64,000 nt of DNA from NCBI RefSeq assembly GCF_047495875.1, contig NC_092459.1:19205795-19269794 (forward strand). The letters run 5' to 3'. The notes under the pieces were generated by a model that was not told the origin of the DNA, ran no database searches, and saw only the letters and a program-made list of their open reading frames with translations. This document shows, piece by piece, positions 26,279 through 38,031 of this stretch. The position numbers were made by a program, and so were the translations under genes. Numbering within the stretch: position 1 is the first letter of the stretch; each line of letters opens with the position of its first letter. The stretch is from Pithys albifrons albifrons (Eukaryota; Chordata; Aves; Passeriformes; Thamnophilidae).

Positions 26279-27815
26279 CTGAACTAAATCTAAGATAATT
26301 TCTGCTATTAAAAAAGTCTGATATCCTTTTGAAGCAGCTTAGGACCCAAGTGAGTAGACTTTATACACCTGGGAGCAATTTCAGTAGGCTTGGATCACAG
26401 GAGTAAGGGTTCAAGGCAGCCTTCACGTACTTAGAACATTCTGCAGTGTTAGAGTATTGGAAAATGTTTAGCCATTGGTGCTGTCCCTGATACTTAGAAC
26501 AAAAAGCAACTGTTAGGCACTTTTAAATGGTTTTAGAATGTCTTACCTTATTTATATTCACATTTATAAATATCATAATTATGTTTTGTAGCACTTAGAG
26601 AAGGCAAGGAAGACATGCCATATCTCTTGCTGGTTTCTCTTATGTAAATCAGCTATTCTTTCTTTTTCCAAAGTGACATATTGCATGGAATGTAGATTTT
26701 TAACAAATTAGCAAATAGTTTTAAACAGTAAGTAGTCTAATGCAAACTAATATTAATTTGGAAACAAATATGGTAGTTTATAATATCATTCTGCAAACCA
26801 GAGTTTGGTCAGGCTAAAACCAGTTAATTGATCAGTATTTGTTTATTTCAACATAGAACATAGATTTTTTAAATATTAATTTCTAATACTCAGTTTTATT
26901 AAAAATGTTGCATTACTAAAAGCACATTAATTTTCTTGGTAGGTGCAATGTGTCTGCAACTTGCCTTTATTATACAGAGAAAGTTGCAAGGATTCGATGT
27001 CTTTGGTCAATTAGAAAATAAAGATACAGGACAGCTGTGCATTGTAGTGCTGCCAGCACATCCTCCCACTGTCAACTCACTATCAAAGCTAAGCATGGAT
27101 TGTACCATTTTTAAGGAGGCATGCACATCCAGTAAATTAATAATGAAGTTATTCATTGGGAAGAAATAGACTAATATTGGAAATCACTATAGGTCCTACA
27201 TGAGTTTAGTGGTGCAAACATCTATCAAACAATGTCACAGTGCCACAGCAGAAATGTGTGGTCATGTCTGAGTGGTGGGCACCTCTTTTCACCCAGTTTC
27301 AACAAAGCATGGTCATGTAAATGGGTATTGGGAAAATAGTGTATAGAGCTTCATTCACTCAGACAGGCAGGCAGTTGCTTTGGTAGTGCTAGAGCACTGA
27401 ATTCCAAGTAAAGACCTACTTGACATTTTATTAATGAATCGATGTATTTCCAAAGGAAAATCTAAATTTGGAATTCCTACTGAAATTGCCTTTTGCACTA
27501 ATCTCTGCATATGTGAAATATAAGATAAAGGCTTCAGCTCACCAAGACATTGCCAAAAATGATGATGAGACACATCCTTATGTCAAAATCTCTTTAACAC
27601 AGATAACAAGTTGAATGGAGTCAATGGGAACATCCTTTTCCCTTGTCAACAGACTGAAATACAGAGAAATTAGGGTGACTAAATTTCAGTTGAGTATTTC
27701 AAGAACTTCAATGCTACCTATCTGTTCAGTGAAAAGCAAATTAAATATATCTGAAGTAGAATGTTTGTCAGATGTATGCGTTGACTAGAACCAAATAAAA
27801 CTTTTGTCTACTTTG
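26279..27815 (+). other. ARHGEF10: ARHGEF10 3' untranslated region (inferred extent)
   Basis: AT-rich sequence follows the stop codon. The best poly(A) candidate is AATAAA at 27794-27799, followed about 30 nt later by a GT-rich patch (taagggtgtggtttg). An earlier AATAAA at 27017-27022 and a later one at 29563-29568 are alternatives, so the end could be 27.0, 27.8 or 29.6 kb. Confidence 0.5.
27794..27799 (+). terminator. Poly(A) signal, likely ARHGEF10
   Basis: This is a canonical AATAAA 1.5 kb past the stop codon with a downstream GT-rich element. It was chosen over AATAAA at 27017 and 29563 on context only. Confidence 0.4.
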
Positions 27816-28480
27816 GTACCATTTTTATCCCAGTAAGGGTGTGGTTTGCCCTGAAATTATTTCTACAACATCTAATATAAACTGCTTGATTCCACCATGT
27901 TTTGTTTCAACCTGCCTAGTTTAAATCAATATCAACCAAAATGGCAGTGTTTCCCTGCACGTGCCCTTTCATGGTCAACATTACTAGAGTCTGAAGTATC
28001 TTGTTTGATACAGCTGTAGGGTTGGTGCTTGTAAAATGTTACTGAAATTTATTTTCTTGATTTTGCAGCAGATTTTCAGTCTGTTTGCTTTAAAATTCAA
28101 AACTCTGTCAAGGTGACCCCAAATTTGGTGGGTAGACTGACTTACCAAGATTGACAGAGTACTGTACTAAGGTCAGGTCTTCCCTGCTGCCAGACATGTG
28201 GGACAGAGGGATTGCCAGTGCAGTCAGTCTTTGCCTGCTAGATGGTACCAAAATAGGCACCTGAAAATCAGGTACCCATCCTGATTTCTTTTCAGAGGCT
28301 TTGCCCACATCCTACATTCCTGATTAGAATGAGATTCTTGAGCCATAATAGCATGGACTTTGATGAGTCACAAAGGACCTTTGTTACAGATGGATTGTAG
28401 GCTTGGGATCTTCATTACTGTTTTGTGCTTTTATTCTGTGTCTTTTGCTGTGTATCTTGCAACTTCAGTTGGGTATTGTC

Positions 28481-28531
28481 AGTGTTGGCATGGGCTCAGT
28501 GTTGGCGTGGGCTTAGTGTTGGCATGAGTCC
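28481..28531. repeat. 17-bp tandem repeat, three copies
   Basis: Three adjacent 17-bp units begin agtgttggc: agtgttggcatgggctc, then copies differing at a few bases. It is a small minisatellite-like duplication. Confidence 0.85.
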
Positions 28532-31500
28532 TGATAGAGAAAAAAAGAAAGAAAAAAGTAGAGTGCCTCTAAGCCAGAAAGCTGGTAATATTTTCCCAAA
28601 CTTTTCCTCTTCTGCCTGGCCTACTGCCTAGGCTCACCTGGCTTGAGAGATCAAGGCCAGTTGCATTTTCTACACTCTTCCATAGCTATGGCCCTGGGAG
28701 CTGCTCTTTTCCCACTGTGTGGAAGCCCTACATTGTACAGTTTAATGTAAGTATATTGAAAAACAAGTTAAAAGATTCCTCTGTGTATTAAACATATATC
28801 ATCTAGTATCCTTTTGTGAGACTACAGTAACAAAACCCACAGGTTTTATTCTGTGTTCATGTCTACTCTCTCATGGATCTCTGTCACTAAGAGCAGTAGA
28901 GTCCACAACACAATTCAACTGGAAATCGATGCATGTGTTATTACAGGACCTGCTATCAGTAATGCATGAGAGTTGTAAAGTGAAATCCATCATGTCTTTC
29001 AGTGAAGCATAATTTTCTTCAATTCTATCAATAAACAGTAGAAACAAAGTACAAATCTGCTCTTCTGAAAGTCCATTGGAGTTTTGCCAGTGACTTTGAT
29101 AAGAACAGAACTGGGTCCCTCATTTACATTCTCCTATTTTGAAAATACTTATCTGTTTACCTTACTAAGCTGTAAAGCAAAAGAGAAGCTGTATGTCTGT
29201 CTTGAAAAATACATATTGTCATGAACTAAGGTTGTAGTAACTAAATGAGCACAAGGTGCAATGTTTCTTTCTGACATAGAACTTATTGGTATTACCTTAC
29301 TATGAAAACAGGTGGGAACCAAAGTTTCTCTGGCAAATAGTCTTCATAGCTGTTGTAGACTGTGCTGCTAGGAGAATGGATTTTGCTTTCTGATACTGCT
29401 TGTCTAAATTAATAGAAGTTATGAAAATAAAAGGAAAAGAGGGGAACAAGTGTAACCACTACAATATATTCTATATATGTTTTCTAACACGTAGTGTCTT
29501 TTATAACAGGAACCATAAAACTTGTGTATTTATGTTCAAAGTATAAATTGAGAAAAATGTTTAATAAAAAATATGATAAAAATTAACTTCAGAACAACAT
29601 CTCGGGTTGTCATTTTAACAAGAAGGCTAGAATTTGGGGCATGCATTAATGAATAATATATATATTAATGGATTCATGAAAGGGAAAATAGGATATGTGA
29701 TTGCGATGACAGAGATGTATATTTTTTTAGCTTTATAGTTTCTATTAAACATCAGCAAATGCAGTTTCTAAAAATGATGCTGTCATTTATTATAAAGCTT
29801 GATTCCTGTATCAATGCACCCAAACAGGGTTTAAGCAGTAGAATTTCTACTGTGTGGAGTATGCATCAGCACTTGGGCAGCGTGCATGCTGCATAAAAAT
29901 GAGTAGTATTAATATTCAAAATGAGTACTGCAGAGCAAAGCATTAGCAGAGGAAATTAATTTTCAGTTGCTAATGGGCAGTTCTTTCTAATTAATCTGCC
30001 CTAAAGGATATATACATAATACCATGATTGTGTTTAAATACTAAGACTTTTATTTATCAGACTCAGGAACAGCCTTTTTGGGTGTACCTGCGCTATTATA
30101 AACAAACAAGAAGAGTTACTGAGAACTGCTGTGTTGCTAGGAAAACCTGCTTTTTTTGCTCCTGGCTTTATACCACACCTCTTCAATATGTGGGTTTGAA
30201 AAACATGAAATCCCATGTGTGCAGGATACCATATGTGTGCACACCTGAAGGCAGACTGTGTCCCAATGGCAGTTTACCACTCATTACTTAGGGGTGGCAG
30301 TCTGAAGGTAAGAAATTGCTTATTGCCCCCCTCTGAGAGAGGCCTGAATATTACGAAGGGTTTCCTGAGCTGTGGTTCAGTGTTTAAATGTCACTGTTCC
30401 TCTCTCTTCTGTCCTATTTAATTTTCTAATGGCATAAATATAAATTAGTTTTTGTAAAATGCATTGGGAGGTGAGAAGTATCAGTCATTTGAAAGGTGCA
30501 GCTGTAATGGAGGGTTCTGTATGAGTTAATCTGTATTGCAATGAGTGATACCATGATGCTGATAATAGTATTTTTAGATTGCTTTACATATTTTCATAGT
30601 AATAATACTTCACATAATAATAGTCCTGTTAAGAAGGCAGATTAATATCATCTGTAGCTAGGAAGGAAATGAGTTAAAAAGCATTTGCCTGACTTGAAGC
30701 TATATGAGTCTGTAAAAAGGCACAGATTAAAGCCATAGCTGCATTTTAAGTCCATGATTAGCCCTTTAAACTGCCTTCTCCTTGCAGGCATCCTGTGCGT
30801 GTGGTTGTGGAAAATGTCTGTGCTAGCAAACTGGCCAGGCCTAGGGCAACAACTTGAATGCTGACCTGTAATCACAATTAGGAGTTGACTGGGGTTGAGC
30901 CTGGCCTGGACTGCTCCTGTCAAACAGCACTGACAAAGCCACTAATCTGGGATATTTTAGGGACTGATTAACTACATGGATGTAAACTGTGTGGTACCAT
31001 TTCCAGAATAGGCTTTCTGCCTTTGGTTTCTTGATACTGATGCAGCCAAGCATGTACTCATATAACCTTCTTCCTATGGGATGGTTGCCTAGCAGTCTGG
31101 AACTTGCGACCAGTCTCTGACAGTCAGAAGGTAGAAATATGTACTAGCACAGAATTGATACGTACCATACAGGTACCAGGCTGGTTCAAGGAGTGTCATT
31201 GTTAATCTGGGATGGTCCATCAGCTGCTTGCACCATGCCATAGTTCAAAATTCTGGTCTACTTCCTTCACCTTTAAGATGTAGGGTTTTATAGCTATATG
31301 TAGAATCTATATCCTGTTTCCTCACAAATGCAGCATGCATGCTGCTAGATCTATCTGCTATTCAATTTGAGAAATCTAGCTCAAGATTTTTCAGAATTAC
31401 TTGCCTTGCTGCTGCCTTGTGCTTATTTGATCATAGCATTTTCTTTAAATACATGCCCAGCTACCAAACTGCCAAAAACGCTCTTTGCCTCCTAAAACAA

Positions 31501-33660
31501 AGAATCAAGAAAGCAACACTGAAACAGGTTCAGATGAAAGGGTCTGAAAATTTCTTAGGCAAATGAAGATTTACTGTGTGACTCTATTTGAAATGCAACA
31601 ATGCCAACATATAACCAAAAGCACTTCAAGAGCTTTGGCTAAGCTCCATAAACCACACTATAAAGGCAGTTAGTCTTTCACAGTATGACCTTCAAAGGTG
31701 TTCAAAGGGAAATTTTTTTCCTCCAGCAAAACAGACCTTGACAGCAGAACTGCAAGTTGTACATATTGTTATACTCCAGTGGTAATCACAGTTACCATTA
31801 TTGTGTGCCCCAATCAAGAAGAGGAGCCAGAACACCTAGGATTAAAATGACACACCATGGAGAAGATGAAATCATTGTAAGAATTCACTGAAAGTGAAAT
31901 AATTTCAAGAACTCACTAGAAATCCAATTTAAGGAGTATTTTGACATCAAAAGATTCAGGTGAGCCTCCAGCAGTTTTCTCAAAGCACTGAAGTGCCTAA
32001 TTTCCACTGAAATCTATGTATCTTGCAAACCCAAATGCAGATAATGAAAAAGGTCTTATATTCTAGAAACTATATACATCTTAGCTACAGAGTTACAGAA
32101 TGTTCATTTTTTCTTTCTCCTACTCCACACCAGAGAGAAATTCTGTGTTTCAACTTCAGCAGCAGGACCACCTCAAATGTCAGCACAAAAAATCTATTTG
32201 CTCACGCCTTCCAAATAAAATCGTATAAGTTGTTTCCTGGAGTCTTTTCTCTGTGTGCATTTCAAGTTGCAGAACATGCCTGCCAGTTCACACTAAATGC
32301 TTTTTAATGTTCCATTTTATAAAGAGATTTTTTTTTTAGGGTTGGTAAGCACAGACTGTGTGCATTAATGAGGATTACCCCTAGTTCAGCCAAGATTTGT
32401 AAGGGCAATCACTTTTCTGCAATGTTGCCCAGAGAAGCCTGTGATGCTCTTAATCCCAATCACAAGCAACTGGCACCATCAGTTAATTTAAACTGCTGAA
32501 CTCAAGAGCACTTCAGAGATTACTGACAAACACCCTGAGGCGGTATCAGGTGCGATCCGTGTGCCAAACTATTCCCTGCTGTCCATGTGAGCAAAGCTGG
32601 TTAAAGCCTACACCAATACATGATGATATTTCATAGGGTATTTGGGGAGAAATGTACTGATCACGAGGTATTTTGCTCACAAGCCATAGACAGACGCATG
32701 TAGATGAGACAGGTGATGGGACAATCCATGGCTAACTATGGCTGGGAAGAAATGTGGACTGGAGAATCTCAGAGCACTGTAAAGAGCAAGGGTAGGCTTT
32801 CGTTGTATTTTCCAAATCCTTTTGGTTTTTATTTTAACAAATTAGGAGATGATGTGCACATTTTCCCAAGTGTTCATCTAAATAAATGCCATGTGTTCCC
32901 CATTTTTTAACCTTATGAGACGCTTTCAACCTCATAAAAGCTGCTATGTGTATTCAGAACACTCTTGAGTGATGAAAGTCTATAGTAGTACAGTCTTTCT
33001 TGTTATGCTGTTTTTTTCTTAAATTAAACCAAACATTGATCTGTCTTTGATGCACAGAAGTATGCAACCCAACACATAAGAAATCTTGATGATCTGCTTT
33101 TCCTTATGACTACTATGGCCCTATCTGCTACAAGCTGAAAACCCTCATGATGCAACTAGACCTTTTCTTCCACTTCTGCTATCTGGATGTATTACAGGGA
33201 TGTGTGAAAAACAATACACACTGGCTGAGCAGTTTGACTCAGCATCAGATGTATACAATATATCCTGTGTAGCATGTACACAGCATTTAAAGATCTTGTA
33301 TTCTAAATATAAAAAAAGCATTTGGGGCATTTTTGTTCAGCAGAAATAGAATAAGCATTTTATCTGTTCCAGCAATAGCACTAAACCAGTCCTCAAGGCT
33401 GTTGTGTTATAACACTAAGAAGCATTTCACACAGGAGTGTTCAGCTGTCACAAGATGAGCAAAAGAAATCAGGTTTTCTTTGTTTTGGTTTGGTTTTACA
33501 TTTTGGCTTCTAGCTGTGACCTAGATCTTTGGATACTGTAGGGACCACATCAGCTCAGCATCTGATACTCTAGCGTTCACGGAAGGAATACCAGCAAGTT
33601 TCAACTATGTCTGTTGCAGAATTTTGATGCAACTTTTTTTTCCAATACATCCTTGTGCCA

Positions 33661-33740
33661 ATCTAAATAAATAAAAAACCCCCAAACAACCCAAACCAAA
33701 ACCAACCAAACAACAGAAGAACCCAACACCCAAAAACCTG
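33661..33740. repeat. A/C-rich low-complexity tract
   Basis: Irregular AAACC/AACCC units following aataaataaa; a decayed simple repeat. Confidence 0.6.
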
Positions 33741-34544
33741 AAAATAGCCTACCAACCACTTTGCGTGTGCACAGATGTTGGTAGCCAGTCTAGTCTATGC
33801 AGGCTCACCAGTCCTGCCTAGTGTGCTGGACATGTGCCCACAATGTGATGGGCTCAGTGAGCGAAAGCTGCAAAGCCCACCTAATTAGCTGGGTAAATAA
33901 TTGAGCATGGACCCGTGCTCAGCTCCATGCTGCCATGGCTACACTACCTGCAGGATTCTACTTTACTTCCTTATAAAAGCAAGCCTGCCTATGCTGTGAA
34001 CTACACTCTGAGCCTGCTATCTAGGAAGGCTTAAAGCCTCTTGCTTCATAGGACGTGAATTGAATATTTCATCTGGATAAAACAACGTTTTTGTTAAATG
34101 ATTCTGTAGCTTCAGTGGCCAAGAATCAATGCCTCAAGACTGGGCTGATTAATTTTTGATGTGACCTGCTGGCTAATTTTGGCTGAGGAACTGTGTATTT
34201 GTTCCAGCTACCATGGTAGCCCAATCCTGCATGACAGCCTCTGAACTGGGAATGGCAGCAATGCAGCTGCTGCTACAGCCAGAGGGAGAAAGAAAAGAAA
34301 TGCTGTACCTCTCCCTGGAAGAGCAGGGCCTTGATAAGCTCTGAGCAGATGTACTCTGGATTGGGATGCCAGTTGTTGACCCTGTAATGAGAGTGGCATT
34401 CAGCTCTATTGCCCATTTCTGCACTAGAGACATCACAATCCGATGCCTTCTAGAAAGAAGATATTGAAATACTTTGTTTTGGCTGATGTGGATTAAGCAG
34501 ACAAAAGGGTGAGTAAAACGAAGAAACCTTCCTATTCCTGTGTC

Positions 34545-34617
34545 CTCATCTGTTTGGTTTTTGTTTGTTTGTCTGTTTTGTTTGGTTTTTGGTTTTGTAC
34601 GTTTTGGGGGGGTTTAA
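34545..34617. repeat. T/G-rich low-complexity tract
   Basis: Irregular TTTG/TTTGG units ending in a seven-base G run; the mirror type of the A/C-rich tracts elsewhere in the window. Confidence 0.6.
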
Positions 34618-36969
34618 CCAGAGAAACATCTGATAAAAGTATTTTTTCCAAGCTGTATTCCCTTCTTCTTACTGAACACCACTGCTGGTATGTGAGAAAC
34701 AGAGAGGACGGGCTGCATGTCCAGAGGGAAGGTTGCTGCATGTGACTGGGCAGGGGCTAGCTGATGTTTCTGAGACAGAACAGAGCAAACACTTCCCTTC
34801 CTGCCTTTACTCATCAGCTACTGTTGTTGCCCCAGGCTAATTGCCCTTGCAGACTACAGGATCTTAGCCAGTCTGATGGCCAGTAGCAGCACTATAAACT
34901 CTAAGTCTCCCTGAATATTGTCACCTTGGCTAGGCTACAGAAATGCATATCAGGCACCAGATCATGTATCATGTAAATTGTGTGATACCTGATTCCTTTA
35001 GGATAAGGTCTTTTCTATGATGGGGCAATGATCCATCTCATGTAATTTAGGTGTTTAAAAAAAGTTGTCTACAGCTGTATCAGTCTGACTTTACAGCTAA
35101 TGGAGAGAAATATGAAATACCAAAGGATGATTCACCTCATCCTGAGAAGTCAAAGATAGGTGAGAAAAATTGCCTTCAGACATGGTTGTTCCTGTACATT
35201 AATTATAAATGGAGCCTTTGGAACTCAGGTTAAGTAGGGAAATCAAACAGCTAGAACTTGGATGATTTCTACAATTGGTGTCCCAGTTTTTAGCATTATC
35301 TCCAGTTCTACTAAAAACTGAAAGCCTAGTCAACAAGCAGCCTTATTCTCCATGGCAAGTGTCCCAGCCTATGATTCACAGAGCAGCAGTATTTTGTAAA
35401 ATTTGTGCTAAGAGGTCAGCAACTGTCCTTGGTATTTGTTTTCACTAATAGGTTAATGACAGAGGGGCAAGGGGGACTGGAAAGAAACTTGGAGAGAAGA
35501 GACTGGACTGAGGCTTACAAAGTTAGGGAAATGCTGCCCAAAGCTAAAATTCCATAAAGCAGAACTGAGGTAATTTTACCTGATCTGCTTCTGGCAATGT
35601 TCAGTGAGAGCAGAGGATAAAGTCTGCAACGGCTAAGGGCTACCTGACCTCTCAGGATAGAACCTCTGTGGAGCTTTGATTTTGTATAGATCTTCTGCTG
35701 GCTTCAGCCACAGGGGCAAGTATGGCTCATAAAAACACAATATGCTACTTCCTACCCATCACTGGTTTTCAAATTGTCTCCACAAAGCGTTACTCAGACA
35801 CTTCTGTGTACACCCAGTCTGGGCAGTTAAACCTGAAGATGAGTTAAGAAAATCCAGTAGTGGTTAAAATTGTCATGTATTCAGCAAGCATGAGTCAGAA
35901 CCATCTCAAATGATCTCAGATATTATACTGCTACCACAGTCACATAACTCTAATCAGTGTGAACAGACATTGGGCACTTTAAGGAGAGGCAATCCTCCAC
36001 ACAAGAACAGAACAACAGAGATTACAGTGAAAGTAATTTTCCACATCTATATCAGTTGTCTAATTTCAGTGTCATCTTGAAATATATAGTATTTTAAGTA
36101 ACGTGAAACTGCAGGAAGATTAATTCCCAATGTCAGGAGAGAGGAGCTATTTCTGGCAGGTTTTAATGGATCTGCTGCATCACATGGAAACTTCTTCCAG
36201 CTAGCCAGGAATAAAACCATGTACAGAAACTTACAGTCTAACCTTGTAAAGGACCCAAATCAGGGGACAGCAGGAAATTTGCAATTATACTAAAGCCACA
36301 TGTTGTGGTTACCAACTACTCTAAGACCCCTGTGACACTGAATGATTGTTACTTATCTATTTTGTGGCACCCAGAAGCATGCTGGCCTCTCTTAGTGGAG
36401 CTCAGACATGACCTCAGCTTGAAAAGCAGCCTTTCAGTTAAGCCTGGCTCTTAAGAAAGGGCACATGAGTGGAGCCAAGGATTTCAAGGGTTACAGTTAC
36501 CTAGCACTGCACACAAGCACTTTAGTTTATTAAGTGCTAAGTCAACACATCCGAGTTTTAGCAAAACCAATGTCAAAACGTAGGAGCGATGGGACAAAAT
36601 GAAGGACAAGACACACAACCACGCTTATCCATCATTGCCACAAAGTTGGAAGAACACACAGATGCAAAGGCTACACTGCTGGTATAGAGCAATTAATTGT
36701 CAGATTAATTTGAGAAAGGAGACTGAGTAGTGGCTTTTCAAGTCTGCTCAGGAGTGTCTCCCAGGATTGGGAGCCACTCGCTGGGCACCTGCAGGGGAAC
36801 CAGTCTGACGGGGCCCAGGAGTCAGTGCAGAGGAGGAAACAGAAAGCCTGTAGATGAGTAGTGTTGAGAGGCAACAGTATGACAGGAAAACTGTACGTTT
36901 CCATGGCAATGCGATACATCCCGGCACCAGGAATGGTTCAGAAAGGCCGTGAGAGCAGGCCACGTCTGC

Positions 36970-37990
36970 TGTCTTGGCGTAAGAGGCTGCAGCCCGCGGT
37001 GGGACTGGAGCAGGGTAAGTACCATCGCCCGCGTCGGGAGCAGACCCAGAGTTCAAGTAACGCAGCGTGAGGGGTTTTTCAAGGAACGGAGAAACGGGTC
37101 TATTTCTGGGGATCCTGCTGAGTCTCAGACTTGAAGCGGAGGTGAAAATGTGACTGGCGCAAACTGCACCCAAACAGAAGCCACCTTGGCCTCCACCGTG
37201 TTGCTCCACCGCGGCAGATACCTGAGGCAACGCAGAGGCTCCGCCTGGGAACCCACCCCATCGCCTCCAGCGGGGGCATGGCCGGCCCCGGGCCGTGCCG
37301 TGCCGGGAGTCGCGGCCACTCGCGGCTCCAAGCAGGGCTGCCGCAGCAGAGCCCCCGCCCTGCCCCACGCCGGCGGCCCGGGCACGGCCCCATCCGGAGG
37401 TGAGGCAGGACCCGCCGCTCCCCGCCCGGCGCCGCCCGGCGCCGCACGGGGAAGGTTTCCCTCAGCAGGTGGGGCCGCTCCACCGCCCGCCCCTCCTGGT
37501 CCCGGCGGGCAGCGCCGACACCCCGCGGCTGCCCCCTCGGCGGCTGCCTCTCGCCGGGAGCCGCCGCCAGCAGCAACAGGTCCGTGCCCGCTCCTCCCTC
37601 CTCTCCTCCTGCCGGGCGAACAAAGGGGCTGAGCGCGGCCCCGCGCCCGCCCGGCCCCTGCGCCTCAGCCATTCGCACCGCCTGGCATCGCCGCGCCGCT
37701 CCCACCCCGCCCCCGCGGCCTCCCCCGCCGGCTCCCGCGCCAACGCCGCGCTGCAGGAGCTGCCCCGGAGCGGCGCGGGGCTCGGCGCGGGGCTCGGCGG
37801 CTGCCGCGGAAGGTAAGCGGAGAGGCAGCGCGGGGGGAGCGGGAACGGGGCCGGGCACGTCCTGAGGCCGCGGCGGTGCCGGAGTCCCCTGCCCGCCCCG
37901 CACCGCGGAGCCTCGGGCAGCCCGCGGTGAGCATCGGCGCCGGGATCTGCCGATACCTGCGGTAAAAACCGCGACGCGGAGCGACGGTAA
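36970..37990 (+). promoter_or_regulatory. KBTBD11: CpG island, likely KBTBD11 distal promoter and exon 1
   Basis: This is the first CpG-dense block in an otherwise AT-rich window, densest from about 37,230 to 37,930. It has several GC boxes (for example ccccgcccccgcgg near 37,706), a 10-bp repeated unit gccgcccggc near 37,421-37,445 and a 12-bp repeat cggcgcggggct near 37,771-37,794. There is no TATA box near a clear start, as is usual for CpG-island promoters. Long open frames on both strands here come from GC-rich composition (Arg/Pro/Ala-rich) and are not considered coding. Assignment to KBTBD11 is by position, strand of the donor at 37,813, and the known presence of a non-coding first exon in mammalian KBTBD11. 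A divergent minus-strand transcript is also possible. Confidence 0.7.
37700..37812 (+). other. KBTBD11: Putative KBTBD11 non-coding exon 1 (3' end defined, 5' end not)
   Basis: A strong donor GGAAG|GTAAGC lies at 37,812/37,813 in the CpG island. A second consensus donor, CAGG|GTAAGT at 37,014/37,015, could serve an alternative first exon. The 5' limit given is arbitrary because no transcription start can be read from the sequence. Confidence 0.4.
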
Positions 37991-38031
37991 CCGTGTGTCT
38001 GTGTCTGCGTGTGTGTGTGTGTCTGTGTGTC
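37991..38031. repeat. (GT)n microsatellite, interrupted
   Basis: A GT-rich run of about 40 bp with C interruptions just downstream of the CpG island. Confidence 0.8.

Larger units (their letters stand above)
1..27815 (+). other. ARHGEF10: ARHGEF10 gene, 3' portion (gene span in window)
   Basis: This is the 3' third of the gene for Rho guanine nucleotide exchange factor 10, which activates RhoA-family GTPases in the cytoplasm and is linked to myelination and peripheral nerve conduction. Seven exons with GT..AG borders join into one open frame of 1,425 nt (474 codons plus stop), which is strong internal support for every border chosen. The joined protein agrees closely with what I know of the vertebrate ARHGEF10 C-terminus, including the [57 protein letters not shown] and VMVWQIPLLNI stretches. 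These exons encode the beta-propeller and tail. The catalytic DH domain and the PH domain must lie upstream of base 1. The paralogue ARHGEF10L is less likely because the tail wording matches ARHGEF10. The 3' boundary given here is inferred from a poly(A) signal. Confidence 0.93.
27816..36969. other. Intergenic region between ARHGEF10 and KBTBD11
   Basis: This is about 9 kb with no supported gene. I see a 17-bp tandem triplet at 28481-28531, an A/C-rich tract at about 33661-33740 and a T/G-rich tract at about 34545-34617. A possible conserved element lies near 29,790-30,005. Short open frames (for example 31339-31566 and 34173-34436 minus) show no recognisable protein. If the late poly(A) signal at 29563 is used, the first part is ARHGEF10 3' UTR. 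Confidence 0.65.

Noticed and set aside
37100..37903. Long open frames on both strands in the CpG island (up to 267 codons)
   Set aside because: High GC removes stop codons in all frames. The products are Arg/Ala/Pro/Gly low-complexity and overlap each other on both strands, with no domain.
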